A stretch of DNA of 45,977 nt from Blautia sp. (GTDB taxonomy: Bacteria; Bacillota; Clostridia; Lachnospirales; Lachnospiraceae), in the NCBI GenBank assembly GCA_022764275.1, contig JALERH010000136.1, positions 1-45,977 of the forward strand. The letters run 5' to 3'. The notes beneath the pieces are model-generated. The model searched no databases and had not been told where the DNA came from. It saw nothing but the letters and a program-made list of their open reading frames with translations. This document shows, piece by piece, positions 17,096 through 25,144 of this stretch. The position numbers and the translations under genes were made by a program. Positions within the stretch are counted from its first letter, which is position 1. The number at the start of each line of letters is the position of its first letter.

Positions 17096-17521
17096 ATGGC
17101 AAAGAAAGTAACAGGATATATTAAATTGCAGATTCCCGCTGGTAAAGCAACTCCAGCACCACCAGTAGGTCCGGCTCTTGGACAGCACGGTGTAAATATC
17201 GTTCAGTTTACAAAAGAGTTTAACGCAAGAACAGCAGATCAGGGCGACTTAATCATCCCGGTTGTTATCACTGTTTACGCAGACAGAAGTTTCAGCTTCA
17301 TAACCAAAACTCCGCCGGCAGCAGTTCTTCTGAAAAAAGCTGCAAACATCAAATCCGGTTCCGGCGTACCGAACAAGACAAAAGTTGCTAAGGTTACCAA
17401 GGCTCAGGTTCAGGAAATTGCTGAGATGAAGATGAAAGACTTAAATGCAGCATCTGTCGAAGCAGCTATGAGCATGATCGCTGGTACCGCAAGAAGCATG
17501 GGAATTGAAGTAGTTGATTAA
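17096..17521 (+). CDS. rplK: 50S ribosomal protein L11
   Basis: 141 aa, exact family length. It opens [20 protein letters not shown] with the proline-rich [16 protein letters not shown], and ends with the SMGIEVVD tail of the rRNA-binding C-terminal domain. It forms the stalk base where elongation factors act. The ATG at 17096 follows AGGAGGT by eight bases. The longer frame from 17024 is leader sequence. Confidence 0.96.
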   Translation: MAKKVTGYIKLQIPAGKATPAPPVGPALGQHGVNIVQFTKEFNARTADQGDLIIPVVITVYADRSFSFITKTPPAAVLLKKAANIKSGSGVPNKTKVAKVTKAQVQEIAEMKMKDLNAASVEAAMSMIAGTARSMGIEVVD

Positions 17522-17537
17522 TTACAGATTATAGAAA

Positions 17538-17566
17538 GTGGGAGGGCTTTTCCCCGCAAATACCAC
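17538..17566 (+). promoter_or_regulatory. Probable L1 autoregulatory site before rplA
   Basis: GTGGGAGGG, CTTTT loop, CCCCGC, then AAATACCAC. It matches the element at 17049-17078 in both arms and in the 3' ACCAC, with a different loop. It overlaps the approach to the GGAGGT of rplA, so L1 binding could block initiation at rplA as well as at rplK. Confidence 0.65.
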
Positions 17567-17580
17567 AGGAGGTTATAGAA

Positions 17581-18273
17581 ATGAAACGAGGAAAGAAATA
17601 CGTGGAAGCTGCGAAAGCAGTTGACCGCGCAACATTATATGATACCGCAGAAGCTATCAGCTTAGTAAAGAAAACTGCAGTTGCCAAGTTTGACGAGACT
17701 ATCGAAGTTCATATCCGCACAGGCTGCGATGGACGTCATGCAGACCAGCAGATTCGTGGAGCAGTTGTTCTGCCGCACGGTACTGGTAAAAAAGTTCGTG
17801 TTTTAGTATTCGCAAGAGATGCTAAGGCTGAAGAAGCAAAGGCAGCAGGCGCTGAGTTCGTTGGAGCAGAGGAATTAATTCCGAAGATTCAGAACGAAGG
17901 ATGGCTGGATTTCGACGTTGTTGTTGCAACTCCTGATATGATGGGTGTTGTAGGACGTCTGGGTCGTGTACTTGGACCGAAAGGTTTAATGCCAAACCCG
18001 AAAGCTGGTACTGTAACCATGGATGTTACCAAAGCGGTTCATGATATCAAAGCAGGTAAGATTGAGTACCGTCTTGACAAGACCAACATCATCCATGTTC
18101 CGATTGGTAAAGCTTCCTTTACCGAGGAGCAGTTAAGCGACAACTTCCAGACGCTGATTGGAGCTATCATCAAGGCTAGACCGAGCACCCTTAAGGGACA
18201 GTTTTTAAGAAGCGTAACCATCGCTCCGACAATGGGCCCTGGCGTAAAGATCAACCCGATGAAATTAGCTTAA
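17581..18273 (+). CDS. rplA: 50S ribosomal protein L1
   Basis: 230 aa, standard length. It has [27 protein letters not shown] and the signature [15 protein letters not shown]. It builds the mobile L1 stalk at the E site and is expected to bind its own mRNA at the two hairpins upstream. GGAGGT lies seven bases before the ATG. A terminator follows 11 bases after the stop, so rplJ and rplL are not in this transcript. Confidence 0.96.
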   Translation: MKRGKKYVEAAKAVDRATLYDTAEAISLVKKTAVAKFDETIEVHIRTGCDGRHADQQIRGAVVLPHGTGKKVRVLVFARDAKAEEAKAAGAEFVGAEELIPKIQNEGWLDFDVVVATPDMMGVVGRLGRVLGPKGLMPNPKAGTVTMDVTKAVHDIKAGKIEYRLDKTNIIHVPIGKASFTEEQLSDNFQTLIGAIIKARPSTLKGQFLRSVTIAPTMGPGVKINPMKLA

Positions 18274-18284
18274 TAGATTTTATG

Positions 18285-18316
18285 AGGACACCCGCCTTGA
18301 GTGGGTGTTCTTTTTG
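18285..18316 (+). terminator. Intrinsic terminator after rplA
   Basis: GGACACCC pairs with GGGTGTTC around an eight-base loop and is followed by TTTTT. It closes the ribosomal protein operon. Confidence 0.9.
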
Positions 18317-18443
18317 CGTTGGGGGATAGGGGCGGAGAGGCTTCAGGAGGGCGGCTGGGACGGTTTCCGCTGCCCCCTCCGCCCCGTCCCGGACGAAAAA
18401 TTCACCCGCACAAAGCGACCTCATAATAGCCAACCCCCAACCC
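18317..18443. repeat. GC-rich nested inverted-repeat island
   Basis: This gene-free stretch is far richer in G and C than its surroundings. GGGGCGGAG (18329-18337) is a perfect inverse of CTCCGCCCC (18377-18385). Outside it TTGGGGG (18319-18325) matches CCCCCAA (18434-18440), and inside GGGACGG (18357-18363) matches CCGTCCC (18384-18390). The whole could fold as one long branched hairpin. I see no coding frame. It may be a dispersed palindromic repeat or a structured RNA. Confidence 0.55.
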
Positions 18444-18470
18444 GTGATTTCTCCAATTTTTTAGAGATAG

Positions 18471-18501
18471 TTTACAGAAATGTATGTTAGTGTGGTAGAA
18501 T
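18471..18501 (+). promoter_or_regulatory. Candidate promoter for the D,D-carboxypeptidase gene
   Basis: TTTACA (18471-18476) and TAGAAT (18496-18501) with an upstream TGG that makes an extended -10. The 19-base spacer is long. The start codon is 96 bases downstream. Confidence 0.5.
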
Positions 18502-18597
18502 AATGTTTAAGGCACATAACGACTGTGGCAATTTTGTTCTGGGAATCAGGAATTCTGTAGTTACTTAGAGTAATTGTTTATTGCTAGGAGGAAAATC

Positions 18598-19569
18598 GTG
18601 ACGAAGAGACGCAGGAGAAGAAAGAAAAGAAATTCAGGAAAACGGATGCTGATCTGCGCTTTGATTGAGGTGGCTGTGCTTCTGGCATTGGCTGTTGTGA
18701 TCTGCTGGGATAAGGGAATCAGTTCATGGGTTGGGAATTTTACCGGGATTTTTGACAGACCGGTGGTGAAAGAACTGGATCTGTCAGGAATAAACAGTTC
18801 CAATGCAGTTCTGATGGATGCAAAGAGTGGAAAGGTCATTGGAGAGATAGATGGGAAAGAAGCAATCTATCCGGCGTCCATGACCAAAATTATGACTGCT
18901 ATAGTGGCGATTGAGTCTCTGGACAGCCTGGAGAAAGAGATTACGCTGACCAATGAAATGTTTGAGGGGCTCTATGAGCAGAATGCGACACAGGCCGGAT
19001 TTCAGCCGGGAGAGACGGTGAAAGCTATTGATTTATTATATGGTGTGATGCTTCCTTCCGGAGCGGAGTGCTGCATTGCCCTGGCAGATGAGATTGCGGG
19101 CTCTGAGGCTGCTTTTGTGGAAAAGATGAATAAGAAGGCGGACAGGTTGGGGATGAAAACAACCAATTTTTGTGACACTACAGGTCTGCACGATCCGGAC
19201 CATTACAGTTCTGCCTATGATATAGCTGTGCTGATGCGTTATGCACTGCATAATACCACATTCCGGGAGATTATAGAGGCACCATACCATTCCACACCGT
19301 CTACGAATATTCATCCGGATGGTATTACATATTACAGTACGATGTTTAAAAATCTCAATGATCCTTCTGTGACAGGGGGAAGGATTCTTGGAGGAAAAAC
19401 CGGATATACCGGTGAGGCCGGACATTGTCTTGCCAGCTTTGCAGAAATAGGGGGAAGAGAGTACATTCTGGTGACTGCGGGAGCACCTGCAGACACTACA
19501 GGGATCCCCCATATACAGGATGCCCAGACGATTTATAATCGCCTGGGCACCGCCGCTGGGACAAATTAA
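18598..19569 (+). CDS. D-alanyl-D-alanine carboxypeptidase (peptidase S11, low-molecular-weight PBP)
   Basis: 323 aa from the GTG at 18598, seven bases after AGGAGG. The TTG at 18574 would put the ribosome site inside the gene. An arginine/lysine-rich cytoplasmic start (residues 2-16) and one membrane helix (about 17-36) anchor it, leaving the enzyme outside. Active-site motifs are Ser94-Met-Thr-Lys97, then Ser154-Gly-Ala156 where SxN is usual, and Lys267-Thr-Gly269. It trims the terminal D-alanine from peptidoglycan stem peptides. The Asn to Ala change in the second motif is noteworthy, though I believe SGA variants occur in clostridial relatives. No C-terminal amphipathic anchor is visible. 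It runs into rubrerythrin tail to tail, the two stop codons overlapping by four bases. Confidence 0.9.
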   Translation: MTKRRRRRKKRNSGKRMLICALIEVAVLLALAVVICWDKGISSWVGNFTGIFDRPVVKELDLSGINSSNAVLMDAKSGKVIGEIDGKEAIYPASMTKIMTAIVAIESLDSLEKEITLTNEMFEGLYEQNATQAGFQPGETVKAIDLLYGVMLPSGAECCIALADEIAGSEAAFVEKMNKKADRLGMKTTNFCDTTGLHDPDHYSSAYDIAVLMRYALHNTTFREIIEAPYHSTPSTNIHPDGITYYSTMFKNLNDPSVTGGRILGGKTGYTGEAGHCLASFAEIGGREYILVTAGAPADTTGIPHIQDAQTIYNRLGTAAGTN

Positions 19570-20102
19570 TAATTTTCCACTTTTCTTTCAAAGTAAGCCT
19601 TTGGATGTGCACATACAGGACATACTTCAGGAGCTTCTTCAGCTTCATATACGAATCCGCAGTTGCGGCATTTCCAGCCGAGAGGCGCATCGCCCTTAAA
19701 GGTTTTGTCTGCCTTATAGGACTCTAACAGTTTGCGATAGCGTTTCTCGTGTGCTGCTTCTACTCTGGCAACTCCTTCAAATTTGACAGCAAGTTCTTCG
19801 AAGCCCTCTTCGCGTGCCTCTCTTGCCATACGCGCATACATGTCAGTCCATTCATAATTTTCACCTGCAGCGGCATCTTCCAGATTGGTTGCCACGTCGT
19901 GGATTCCGTGGAATTCTTTAAACCACATTTTTGCATGCTCTTTTTCCTGATCAGCTGTTTCAAGATACAGTGCTGCAAGCTGCTCGTATCCGGCTTTTTT
20001 TGCTGCGGAAGCGTAATAGGTATATTTGTTGCGTGCTTCAGATTCACCTGCAAATGCAGCCATCAGGTTCTGCTCGGTTTTGGTTCCTGCGTATTTAGAC
20101 AT
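19566..20102 (-). CDS. rbr: Rubrerythrin
   Basis: 178 aa. An N-terminal ferritin-like diiron domain (residues 1-135) has the ligand motifs [19 protein letters not shown] and [11 protein letters not shown], followed by a C-terminal rubredoxin domain with CRNCGF and CPVC. It reduces hydrogen peroxide in anaerobes using rubredoxin-type electron flow. GGAGGT lies before the ATG. The promoter at 20149-20177 is perfect (TTGACA-N17-TATAAT) and a palindromic operator follows it at 20125-20141, so PerR-type repression is likely. The 3' end overlaps the convergent carboxypeptidase gene. Confidence 0.96.
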   Translation of the reverse strand: MSKYAGTKTEQNLMAAFAGESEARNKYTYYASAAKKAGYEQLAALYLETADQEKEHAKMWFKEFHGIHDVATNLEDAAAGENYEWTDMYARMAREAREEGFEELAVKFEGVARVEAAHEKRYRKLLESYKADKTFKGDAPLGWKCRNCGFVYEAEEAPEVCPVCAHPKAYFERKVENY

Positions 20103-20124
20103 ATGTACTACCTCCTAAATAATA

Positions 20125-20177
20125 TTAGTAATCATTACTGATATTGTTATTATAAAATATGAGAGATGAATTGTCAA
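20125..20177 (-). promoter_or_regulatory. rbr promoter and PerR-type operator
   Basis: Minus strand: TTGACA (20172-20177), 17 bases, TATAAT (20149-20154). The near-palindrome TTAGTAATCATTACTGA (20125-20141) begins seven bases after the -10, over the expected transcription start. The same placement is seen before the reverse rubrerythrin and the regulator gene. Confidence 0.8.
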
Positions 20178-20189
20178 TAAGTAAGAAAC

Positions 20190-20230
20190 AAAAAAAAGCA
20201 TAAAAAACGGGCAGAGCGTTCGCTCTGCCC
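20190..20230 (-). terminator. Intrinsic terminator of the reverse rubrerythrin gene
   Basis: A perfect ten-base-pair stem (GGGCAGAGCG with CGCTCTGCCC, 20209-20230) is followed on the minus strand by TTTTTT and a second long T run. Confidence 0.93.
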
Positions 20231-20258
20231 ACTGTACTTGTCTTATGACAGGAGAGAA

Positions 20259-20804
20259 TTATTCTCCAAAGTATCTCTTTAACAGACCAGCAAATGCTTT
20301 TCCGTGACGAGCCTCGTCTCTTGCCATCTCATGAACGGTATCATGGATTGCATCAAGGTTAGCAGCTTTAGCACGTTTAGCAAGGTCAAATTTACCAGCG
20401 GTAGCGCCGTTTTCAGCAGCAACACGCATCTCAAGGTTCTTCTTGGTGCTGTCAGTTACAACTTCGCCTAATAATTCAGCAAATTTAGCAGCATGCTCTG
20501 CTTCTTCGTAAGCAGCCTTTTCCCAGTATAAACCGATTTCCGGATATCCTTCTCTGTGAGCAACACGTGCCATAGCCAGATACATACCAACCTCGGAGCA
20601 CTCACCCTCGAAGTTTGCTCTTAAGTCTGCAAGGATGTCTTCGCTAACGCCCTTTGCAACGCCTACAACATGCTCTGCAGCCCATGTCATCTCAGATTCC
20701 TGTTTGGTGAATTTCTCAGCTGGTGCTTTACAGATCGGACAGAACTCCGGTGCTGCATCTCCTTCGTAAACATAACCACAAACATTACATACCCATTTAG
20801 CCAT
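20259..20804 (-). CDS. Reverse rubrerythrin (N-terminal rubredoxin domain)
   Basis: 181 aa. The rubredoxin domain comes first (CNVCGY and CPIC within residues 1-38) and the ferritin-like diiron domain second ([35 protein letters not shown]), the order of the clostridial revRbr proteins. These act as NADH-linked peroxide and oxygen reductases in strict anaerobes. It has its own promoter, operator and terminator, so it is a single-gene transcript. AAAGGAG lies upstream of the ATG. It is complementary to the rbr gene next to it, and both appear to belong to one PerR-type regulon. Confidence 0.94.
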   Translation of the reverse strand: MAKWVCNVCGYVYEGDAAPEFCPICKAPAEKFTKQESEMTWAAEHVVGVAKGVSEDILADLRANFEGECSEVGMYLAMARVAHREGYPEIGLYWEKAAYEEAEHAAKFAELLGEVVTDSTKKNLEMRVAAENGATAGKFDLAKRAKAANLDAIHDTVHEMARDEARHGKAFAGLLKRYFGE

Positions 20805-20849
20805 AGTTTATTTCTCCTTTTATTTTAAATTTTTTTCTTGCTTATAATA

Positions 20850-20898
20850 ATAGTAATTGTTACTATTTTAAAATATCACAACAGAGTAGACTTGTCAA
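20850..20898 (-). promoter_or_regulatory. Reverse rubrerythrin promoter and PerR-type operator
   Basis: Minus strand: TTGACA (20893-20898), 17-base spacer, TATTTT (20870-20875). The palindrome ATAGTAATTGTTACTAT (20850-20866) starts three bases past the -10. Confidence 0.8.
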
Positions 20899-20907
20899 GT
20901 AGATATT

Positions 20908-21306
20908 CTAATTTTTATGCTTTTTCAGACAATGTTCACAAATTCCGAAGAATCTGGCATTATAATCAGATATTTTACCATGCTCAAAGTCTGCTGCAAT
21001 CTGTGCCATTAGCTTATCGACACCGTCTGTTTCCATGTCCATAACTGCTCCGCATTCTGTACACATGAAGTGACAGTGCTGCTCAGTGCGGGCATCAAAT
21101 CTGTCTGCGCCGCCGAAACTGGAAAGCTTTCTGATTTCGCCGATATCGGCAAGAAGAGAAAGATTGCGGTATACGGTGCCAAGGCTGATATTCGGGTAAA
21201 TAAGCTTCATATTCTCATAAACCACATCGGCCGTCGGGTGATCCGTCCTGCTCATCAGAAATTCCTTGATGGATTCTCTCTGGCGGCTATATTTAAGCGA
21301 GCTCAT
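20908..21306 (-). CDS. perR: Fur-family peroxide-responsive repressor (PerR-type)
   Basis: 132 aa. A winged-helix DNA-binding half (HPTADVVYENMK, then SLGTVYRNLSLL) is followed by a dimerisation half with two CxxC pairs (CTEC and CEHC) that would hold structural zinc. The regulatory-metal region reads RFDARTEQHCHF. The aspartate in RFD matches the PerR pattern, and the two histidines supply further ligands. PerR senses peroxide by metal-catalysed oxidation of histidines. Its place beside two rubrerythrin genes and the shared operators, including one on its own promoter, favours PerR over Fur or Zur. GGAGGAG precedes the ATG. Confidence 0.88.
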   Translation of the reverse strand: MSSLKYSRQRESIKEFLMSRTDHPTADVVYENMKLIYPNISLGTVYRNLSLLADIGEIRKLSSFGGADRFDARTEQHCHFMCTECGAVMDMETDGVDKLMAQIAADFEHGKISDYNARFFGICEHCLKKHKN

Positions 21307-21330
21307 GACATCTCCTCCTTTCTCTCTGAT

Positions 21331-21384
21331 AATAATGGTAACAATTATTGATTTCAGTATAAGATACTATACTTGTTTTGTCAA
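21331..21384 (-). promoter_or_regulatory. perR promoter and autoregulatory operator
   Basis: Minus strand: TTGACA (21379-21384), 17 bases, TATACT (21356-21361), then the imperfect palindrome AATAATGGTAACAATTATT (21331-21349) over the start site. Read on the minus strand it shares TTGTTAC with the reverse rubrerythrin operator. Confidence 0.75.
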
Positions 21385-21418
21385 GATAATAAGTTGAAAT
21401 TTTGTGCAGAAGAACTCC

Positions 21419-21447
21419 TTGATATAATCTGCAGAATGAAATAAAAT
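21419..21447 (+). promoter_or_regulatory. Promoter for the ThrE-like exporter pair
   Basis: TTGATA (21419-21424), 17-base spacer, TAAAAT (21442-21447), 43 bases before the ATG at 21491. Confidence 0.6.
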
Positions 21448-21490
21448 AGCGAAGAGGTGAGAGATTATTTAGGATATCCGGAGGGTATTT

Positions 21491-22255
21491 ATGAAACGGG
21501 AAGAGGCAGAACAATATTTGTTTTACGCTATGACTATAGGTGAAATGCTTTTGACAAGCGGAGCCGAGGTGGGTAGAGTGGAGGATACGATTCGGCGTAT
21601 CTGTATGGCCTACGGTGCAAAGAGGGTGGACGTTTTTTCCATTACCTCCAGTATTGTGACTACCATGTATGGCGAAGAGTTCGGAATATGTACGCAGACT
21701 CGCCGTGTGTCAGGCATGAGCAATGACTTAAATAAACTGGATGAGCTGAATTGCCTGTCAAGAGAAATATGTACTCAGAAGCCATCTGTGGAAGAGATAA
21801 AAAAAGAACTGGAACGGATCGAAAAAGGACCGCAGTATTCATTTGGAAGCCAGGTTTTTATTTACGCGTTGGTTTCCGGCTCTTTTTCCGTGTTTTTTGG
21901 GGGAGATTTCCGGGACATGCTGGCATCGGCTTTGATTGGAGCGATTTTGAAATTTCTGGAATCCTTTGTGAAAAAAGGAGCTGCCAATACACTGTTGACA
22001 GCTCTGATCTGCTCCATAGCCGGAGGATTCCTGGCGAATCTGGCTGTTCGGACGGGATTGGGACATCATGCAGACCTGATCAGTATCGGAAATGTCATGC
22101 TTCTGATACCGGGTATTGCTTTTACGAATTCCCTGCGTGATATGTTTTCCGGAGATACGATTACCGGGCTGATCCGGTTTATGGAATCTATTTTGCTGGC
22201 AATCATCATTGCGCTGGGATTTGCACTTGTGAATCTGATTTTGGGAGTGGGATGA
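21491..22255 (+). CDS. Threonine/serine exporter-family protein, large subunit (ThrE N-terminal / YjjP type)
   Basis: 254 aa. A soluble N-terminal half (residues 1-115) has the family motif LLTSGAEVGRVEDTIRRI. About five membrane helices follow (from VFIYALVSGSFSVFF to the end). Full-length ThrE has this part joined to a second domain, which here is encoded by the next gene, as in the YjjP/YjjB pairs. Members export threonine and serine, or succinate in the E. coli pair. The substrate here is not known. GGAGGG lies five bases upstream of the ATG, and the partner starts three bases after the stop. Confidence 0.87.
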   Translation: MKREEAEQYLFYAMTIGEMLLTSGAEVGRVEDTIRRICMAYGAKRVDVFSITSSIVTTMYGEEFGICTQTRRVSGMSNDLNKLDELNCLSREICTQKPSVEEIKKELERIEKGPQYSFGSQVFIYALVSGSFSVFFGGDFRDMLASALIGAILKFLESFVKKGAANTLLTALICSIAGGFLANLAVRTGLGHHADLISIGNVMLLIPGIAFTNSLRDMFSGDTITGLIRFMESILLAIIIALGFALVNLILGVG

Positions 22256-22258
22256 AAA

Positions 22259-22705
22259 ATGCAGGAATTTATACAGTTAGCTGCGGCAACCATTGGTTCT
22301 TTCGGATTTGCCGCATTGTTTAATATACGTGGAAAAAAGCTGATCGTGGCCACTTTAGGTGGATTTTTTGCGTGGGCCGTCTATCTGCTTGCTGCCGGTT
22401 TTTCGAAAAATCCTTATCTGTGTGGGTTTGTTTCTTCTGTCATGCTGACTTTGTATGCGGAATGCATGGCACGGGTTTATAAAACCCCGGTTACAGTTTT
22501 TCTGGTAGCCGCTGCGATTCCCCTGATTCCAGGGGCTGCACTTTACCGTACGATGAATTGTCTGATGAGTCAGGACTGGATGGAAATGAGAAAGGAGAGC
22601 ACGTATGCCCTCCTTTTCGCTGCCAGCATGTCTGCCGGAATTACTCTTACAACCCTGATTTTCAGAGCAGTGTGGAAACGGCTTTATAACCAGAGAAGAA
22701 TGTGA
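22259..22705 (+). CDS. Threonine/serine exporter-family protein, small subunit (ThrE C-terminal / YjjB type)
   Basis: 148 aa with four to five hydrophobic helices covering nearly its whole length, including the family-typical IPLIPGAALYRTM and an N-terminal FGFAALFNIRGKKL. It completes the transporter started by the gene just upstream. The three-base gap implies translational coupling in 1:1 ratio. No terminator is visible before the convergent FAD dehydrogenase gene ending at 22729. Confidence 0.87.
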   Translation: MQEFIQLAAATIGSFGFAALFNIRGKKLIVATLGGFFAWAVYLLAAGFSKNPYLCGFVSSVMLTLYAECMARVYKTPVTVFLVAAAIPLIPGAALYRTMNCLMSQDWMEMRKESTYALLFAASMSAGITLTTLIFRAVWKRLYNQRRM

Positions 22706-22728
22706 TGACGTAAAAGTTGTCTTTGATA

Positions 22729-24099
22729 TTATTCTTCGGAAGCAATCCGTCGTGCAACGTAAATTCCGCTTGCAGAAGCATGAGAAAGGGAATGGGTCAC
22801 ACCGCTTCCGTCGCCGATGACATAGAGCCCTTTGTATTTCGTCTCCAGGTTTTTGTCGATATCCACTTCCATATTATAGAACTTTACTTCCACGCCATAA
22901 AGCAGGGTATCGTCGTTGGCCGTTCCTGGCGCAATTTTATCCAGAGCATAGATCATCTCAATGATGCCATCCAGGATACGTTTTGGAAGAACCAGGCTCA
23001 GATCGCCGGGAGTTGCGGCCAGAGTAGGACGTACCATTCCTTCCTCCAGGCGGCTTACTGTACTGCGGCGTCCGCGTACCAGATCCCCGAAACGCTGGAC
23101 GATGACGCCTCCGCCAAGCATATTGGAAAGTCTTGCAATGCTTTCTCCGTATCCATTGCTGTCTTTAAATGGCTCTGAAAAATGCTTTGCCACAAGCAGG
23201 GCAAAGTTCGTATTTTCTGTCTGCTTCTCCGGGTCTTCGTAGCTGTGCCCGTTTACTGTCACGATTCCGTTGGTGTTTTCATTTACCACAATGCCATATG
23301 GATTCATACAGAAAGTACGGACATTATCCTCAAATTTTTCCGTCCGGTACACGATCTTGCTTTCATACAGTTCATCTGTCAGATGAGAAAAAATCACGGC
23401 AGGAAGCTCCACACGAACGCCAATGTCCACGCGATTTGATTTGGTTGGGATTCCCAGATCACTGCAGACAGTCTCCATCCATTTGCTGCCGCTTCGTCCG
23501 ACTGAGACAATGCAGTTGGTACAGTCGTCGAATGTATCTCCATGATGGACACGATAACCGCCATCAATGATCTCCAGTGTTTTCACCGGTGTCCGGAAGA
23601 AGAAATCAATCTTATCTTTCAGCTCCTGGTACAGATTTTCCAGAACGATATAGTTAATATCTGTCCCCAGATGCCGGACAGAAGCGTCCAGAAGGCGCAG
23701 CTTGTTCTGAATGCAGAGTTTTTTGAATTTTGTCTGGGCAGTGGAGTACATTTTTGTACCCTGTCCACCATGGGAAACGTTGATTTCATCTACATACTGC
23801 ATCAGTTCGATAGCCTGCTTTTTCCCGATATGCTCGTACAGGGTTCCGCCGAAATCATTGGTAATATTGTATTTTCCATCGGAAAATGCTCCGGCTCCGC
23901 CAAAACCGCTCATAATGGCACAGGACTTACACTTGATACAGCTCTTCACCTTTTCGCCGTCAATAGGACAGCGGCGTTTTTCCAGAGGAAAGCCCTCTTC
24001 AAAAACAGCAATTTTAAGGTTCGGTTTTTTCTGAACAAGTTCGTACGCGGAAAAGATTCCGCCAGGCCCCGCACCGACGATGATAACGTCATATTTCAT
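22729..24099 (-). CDS. FAD-dependent dehydrogenase (COG2509-type)
   Basis: 456 aa. The ADP-binding motif IIVGAGPGGIFSAYEL opens the protein. I choose the ATG at 24099 because GAGGAG precedes it, while the ATG at 24135 puts that site inside the gene and adds a tail before the Rossmann strand. A cysteine cluster at about residues 48-65 (RRCPIDG, then CIKCKSC) precedes SGFGGAGAFSDGKYN, a pattern of this uncharacterised family. The C-terminal GLYVIGDGSGVTHSLSHA is the second FAD-contact motif. It probably oxidises or reduces an unknown substrate. The cysteines could bind a metal or relay electrons. It is a single gene with no obvious functional link to its neighbours. Confidence 0.87.
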   Translation of the reverse strand: MKYDVIIVGAGPGGIFSAYELVQKKPNLKIAVFEEGFPLEKRRCPIDGEKVKSCIKCKSCAIMSGFGGAGAFSDGKYNITNDFGGTLYEHIGKKQAIELMQYVDEINVSHGGQGTKMYSTAQTKFKKLCIQNKLRLLDASVRHLGTDINYIVLENLYQELKDKIDFFFRTPVKTLEIIDGGYRVHHGDTFDDCTNCIVSVGRSGSKWMETVCSDLGIPTKSNRVDIGVRVELPAVIFSHLTDELYESKIVYRTEKFEDNVRTFCMNPYGIVVNENTNGIVTVNGHSYEDPEKQTENTNFALLVAKHFSEPFKDSNGYGESIARLSNMLGGGVIVQRFGDLVRGRRSTVSRLEEGMVRPTLAATPGDLSLVLPKRILDGIIEMIYALDKIAPGTANDDTLLYGVEVKFYNMEVDIDKNLETKYKGLYVIGDGSGVTHSLSHASASGIYVARRIASEE

Positions 24100-24203
24100 T
24101 AAAGAATCATCTCCTCTGTTGTGTCTTTTTTTCATTATATCGTCCCGGGAAAAGTAGTGTCAAGGCTGAACGGTTTATATGAAAATAATTGGAAGGGACA
24201 AGT

Positions 24204-24236
24204 GTTACTATTCACGGATTAGTCATGAATAGTAAC
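24204..24236. repeat. REP-like palindrome
   Basis: A perfect 11-base inverted repeat (GTTACTATTCA at 24204-24214, TGAATAGTAAC at 24226-24236) surrounds an 11-base loop, in the gap between two divergent genes. No T run follows on either strand, so it is not an evident terminator. It resembles a dispersed extragenic palindrome. Confidence 0.6.
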
Positions 24237-24275
24237 CGGGCTAACCGAATAGGCAGCAGGGACGACAGGAGGCCC

Positions 24276-24304
24276 TTGCATAAACGGATATGGTATTATA
24301 GAAT
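24276..24304 (+). promoter_or_regulatory. Promoter for the exported GGADGPT-motif protein
   Basis: TTGCAT (24276-24281), 17-base spacer, TAGAAT (24299-24304), 60 bases before the ATG at 24364. Confidence 0.5.
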
Positions 24305-24363
24305 GAAGGAAAGGAACTGTGAGAATGCATAAGGATAAATAATTGCATATCGGAGGAAATCGT

Positions 24364-25032
24364 ATGAGAAAAAGATTAAAAATGACTGTGATCGGCAGCG
24401 TACTGGTTCTGGTGCTGAGCAGCAGCCAGATGGCAGCAGGAGCGGGTACAAAGGGAAATATGGACAACGCAGAAACAGGGAAAAGTGTAGAAGAAATAGC
24501 TGAAGTTCTTGCAGAAGCGGCAATTCCTTATGTGGGGGATGCACCGGGTGTTGGAAATCTTCTTTATGCTTTACAGGATAATGGTATTATGCCGGAAGGA
24601 GATTTTACTTATGAATTGCAGACGGATGAAGAACCTTATGGCCTGCAGATATATTTTAGTGAGGAGCCTGCAGATGAGGACACTTTTGTGGAAAGGATTT
24701 TGGATGGAAGTATGCTGTGCCTGACACTGGTGGAAAACCTGGAGGAAGTACAATGCACATTTCCACAAATATACGATGGGAAAGACGCTCAGGTTACTTA
24801 TTATATGGATGAAAATATAGTCACCGCTATGACGGGAACAAAAAATCTGAAGGAACTGAAGGAATACGCAAAATCCCCGGAAAAGCTTGCGGAATTGCTC
24901 TCTCTTGAACTGGATTGCCAACGCACGGAGATGGAAATATCCGGTATGGAGGATGAGGATTCCGCAAGCGTGGCCATCATCGGCGGTGCAGACGGGCCGA
25001 CGTCGATTTTCCTGGCTGGAAAGCTGGGGTGA
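24364..25032 (+). CDS. Exported protein of unknown function with a C-terminal GGADGPTS motif
   Basis: 222 aa. The start at 24364 has GGAGG seven bases upstream; the frame is open further up without a ribosome site. Residues 1-30 are a signal peptide (basic MRKRLK, hydrophobic core, AAGAG cleavage region), so it is probably secreted or held at the wall. The body is acidic with no family I can name. The last 16-19 residues read IIGGADGPTSIFLAGK, almost identical to a segment around the ion-binding aspartate of the beta subunit of Na+-translocating decarboxylases, although no decarboxylase gene is present and this protein has no further membrane helices. I recall the tail on other small clostridial exported proteins and cannot assign its role. 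It is transcribed alone. Confidence 0.8.
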   Translation: MRKRLKMTVIGSVLVLVLSSSQMAAGAGTKGNMDNAETGKSVEEIAEVLAEAAIPYVGDAPGVGNLLYALQDNGIMPEGDFTYELQTDEEPYGLQIYFSEEPADEDTFVERILDGSMLCLTLVENLEEVQCTFPQIYDGKDAQVTYYMDENIVTAMTGTKNLKELKEYAKSPEKLAELLSLELDCQRTEMEISGMEDEDSASVAIIGGADGPTSIFLAGKLG

Positions 25033-25144
25033 CTGCTTGCTCCTGAAAAAACCGGGTTTACAAAACATCTGAAATGTGTTAGGATTCTTTTATATGGAAA
25101 ACCCGTGGAAGAAAAGAGTACATGTGTATACCGCATTACAGAGA

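Noticed and set aside
18274-18597. L10 leader and rplJ start after rplA
   Set aside because: No L10-like frame follows; the next gene is a D,D-carboxypeptidase.
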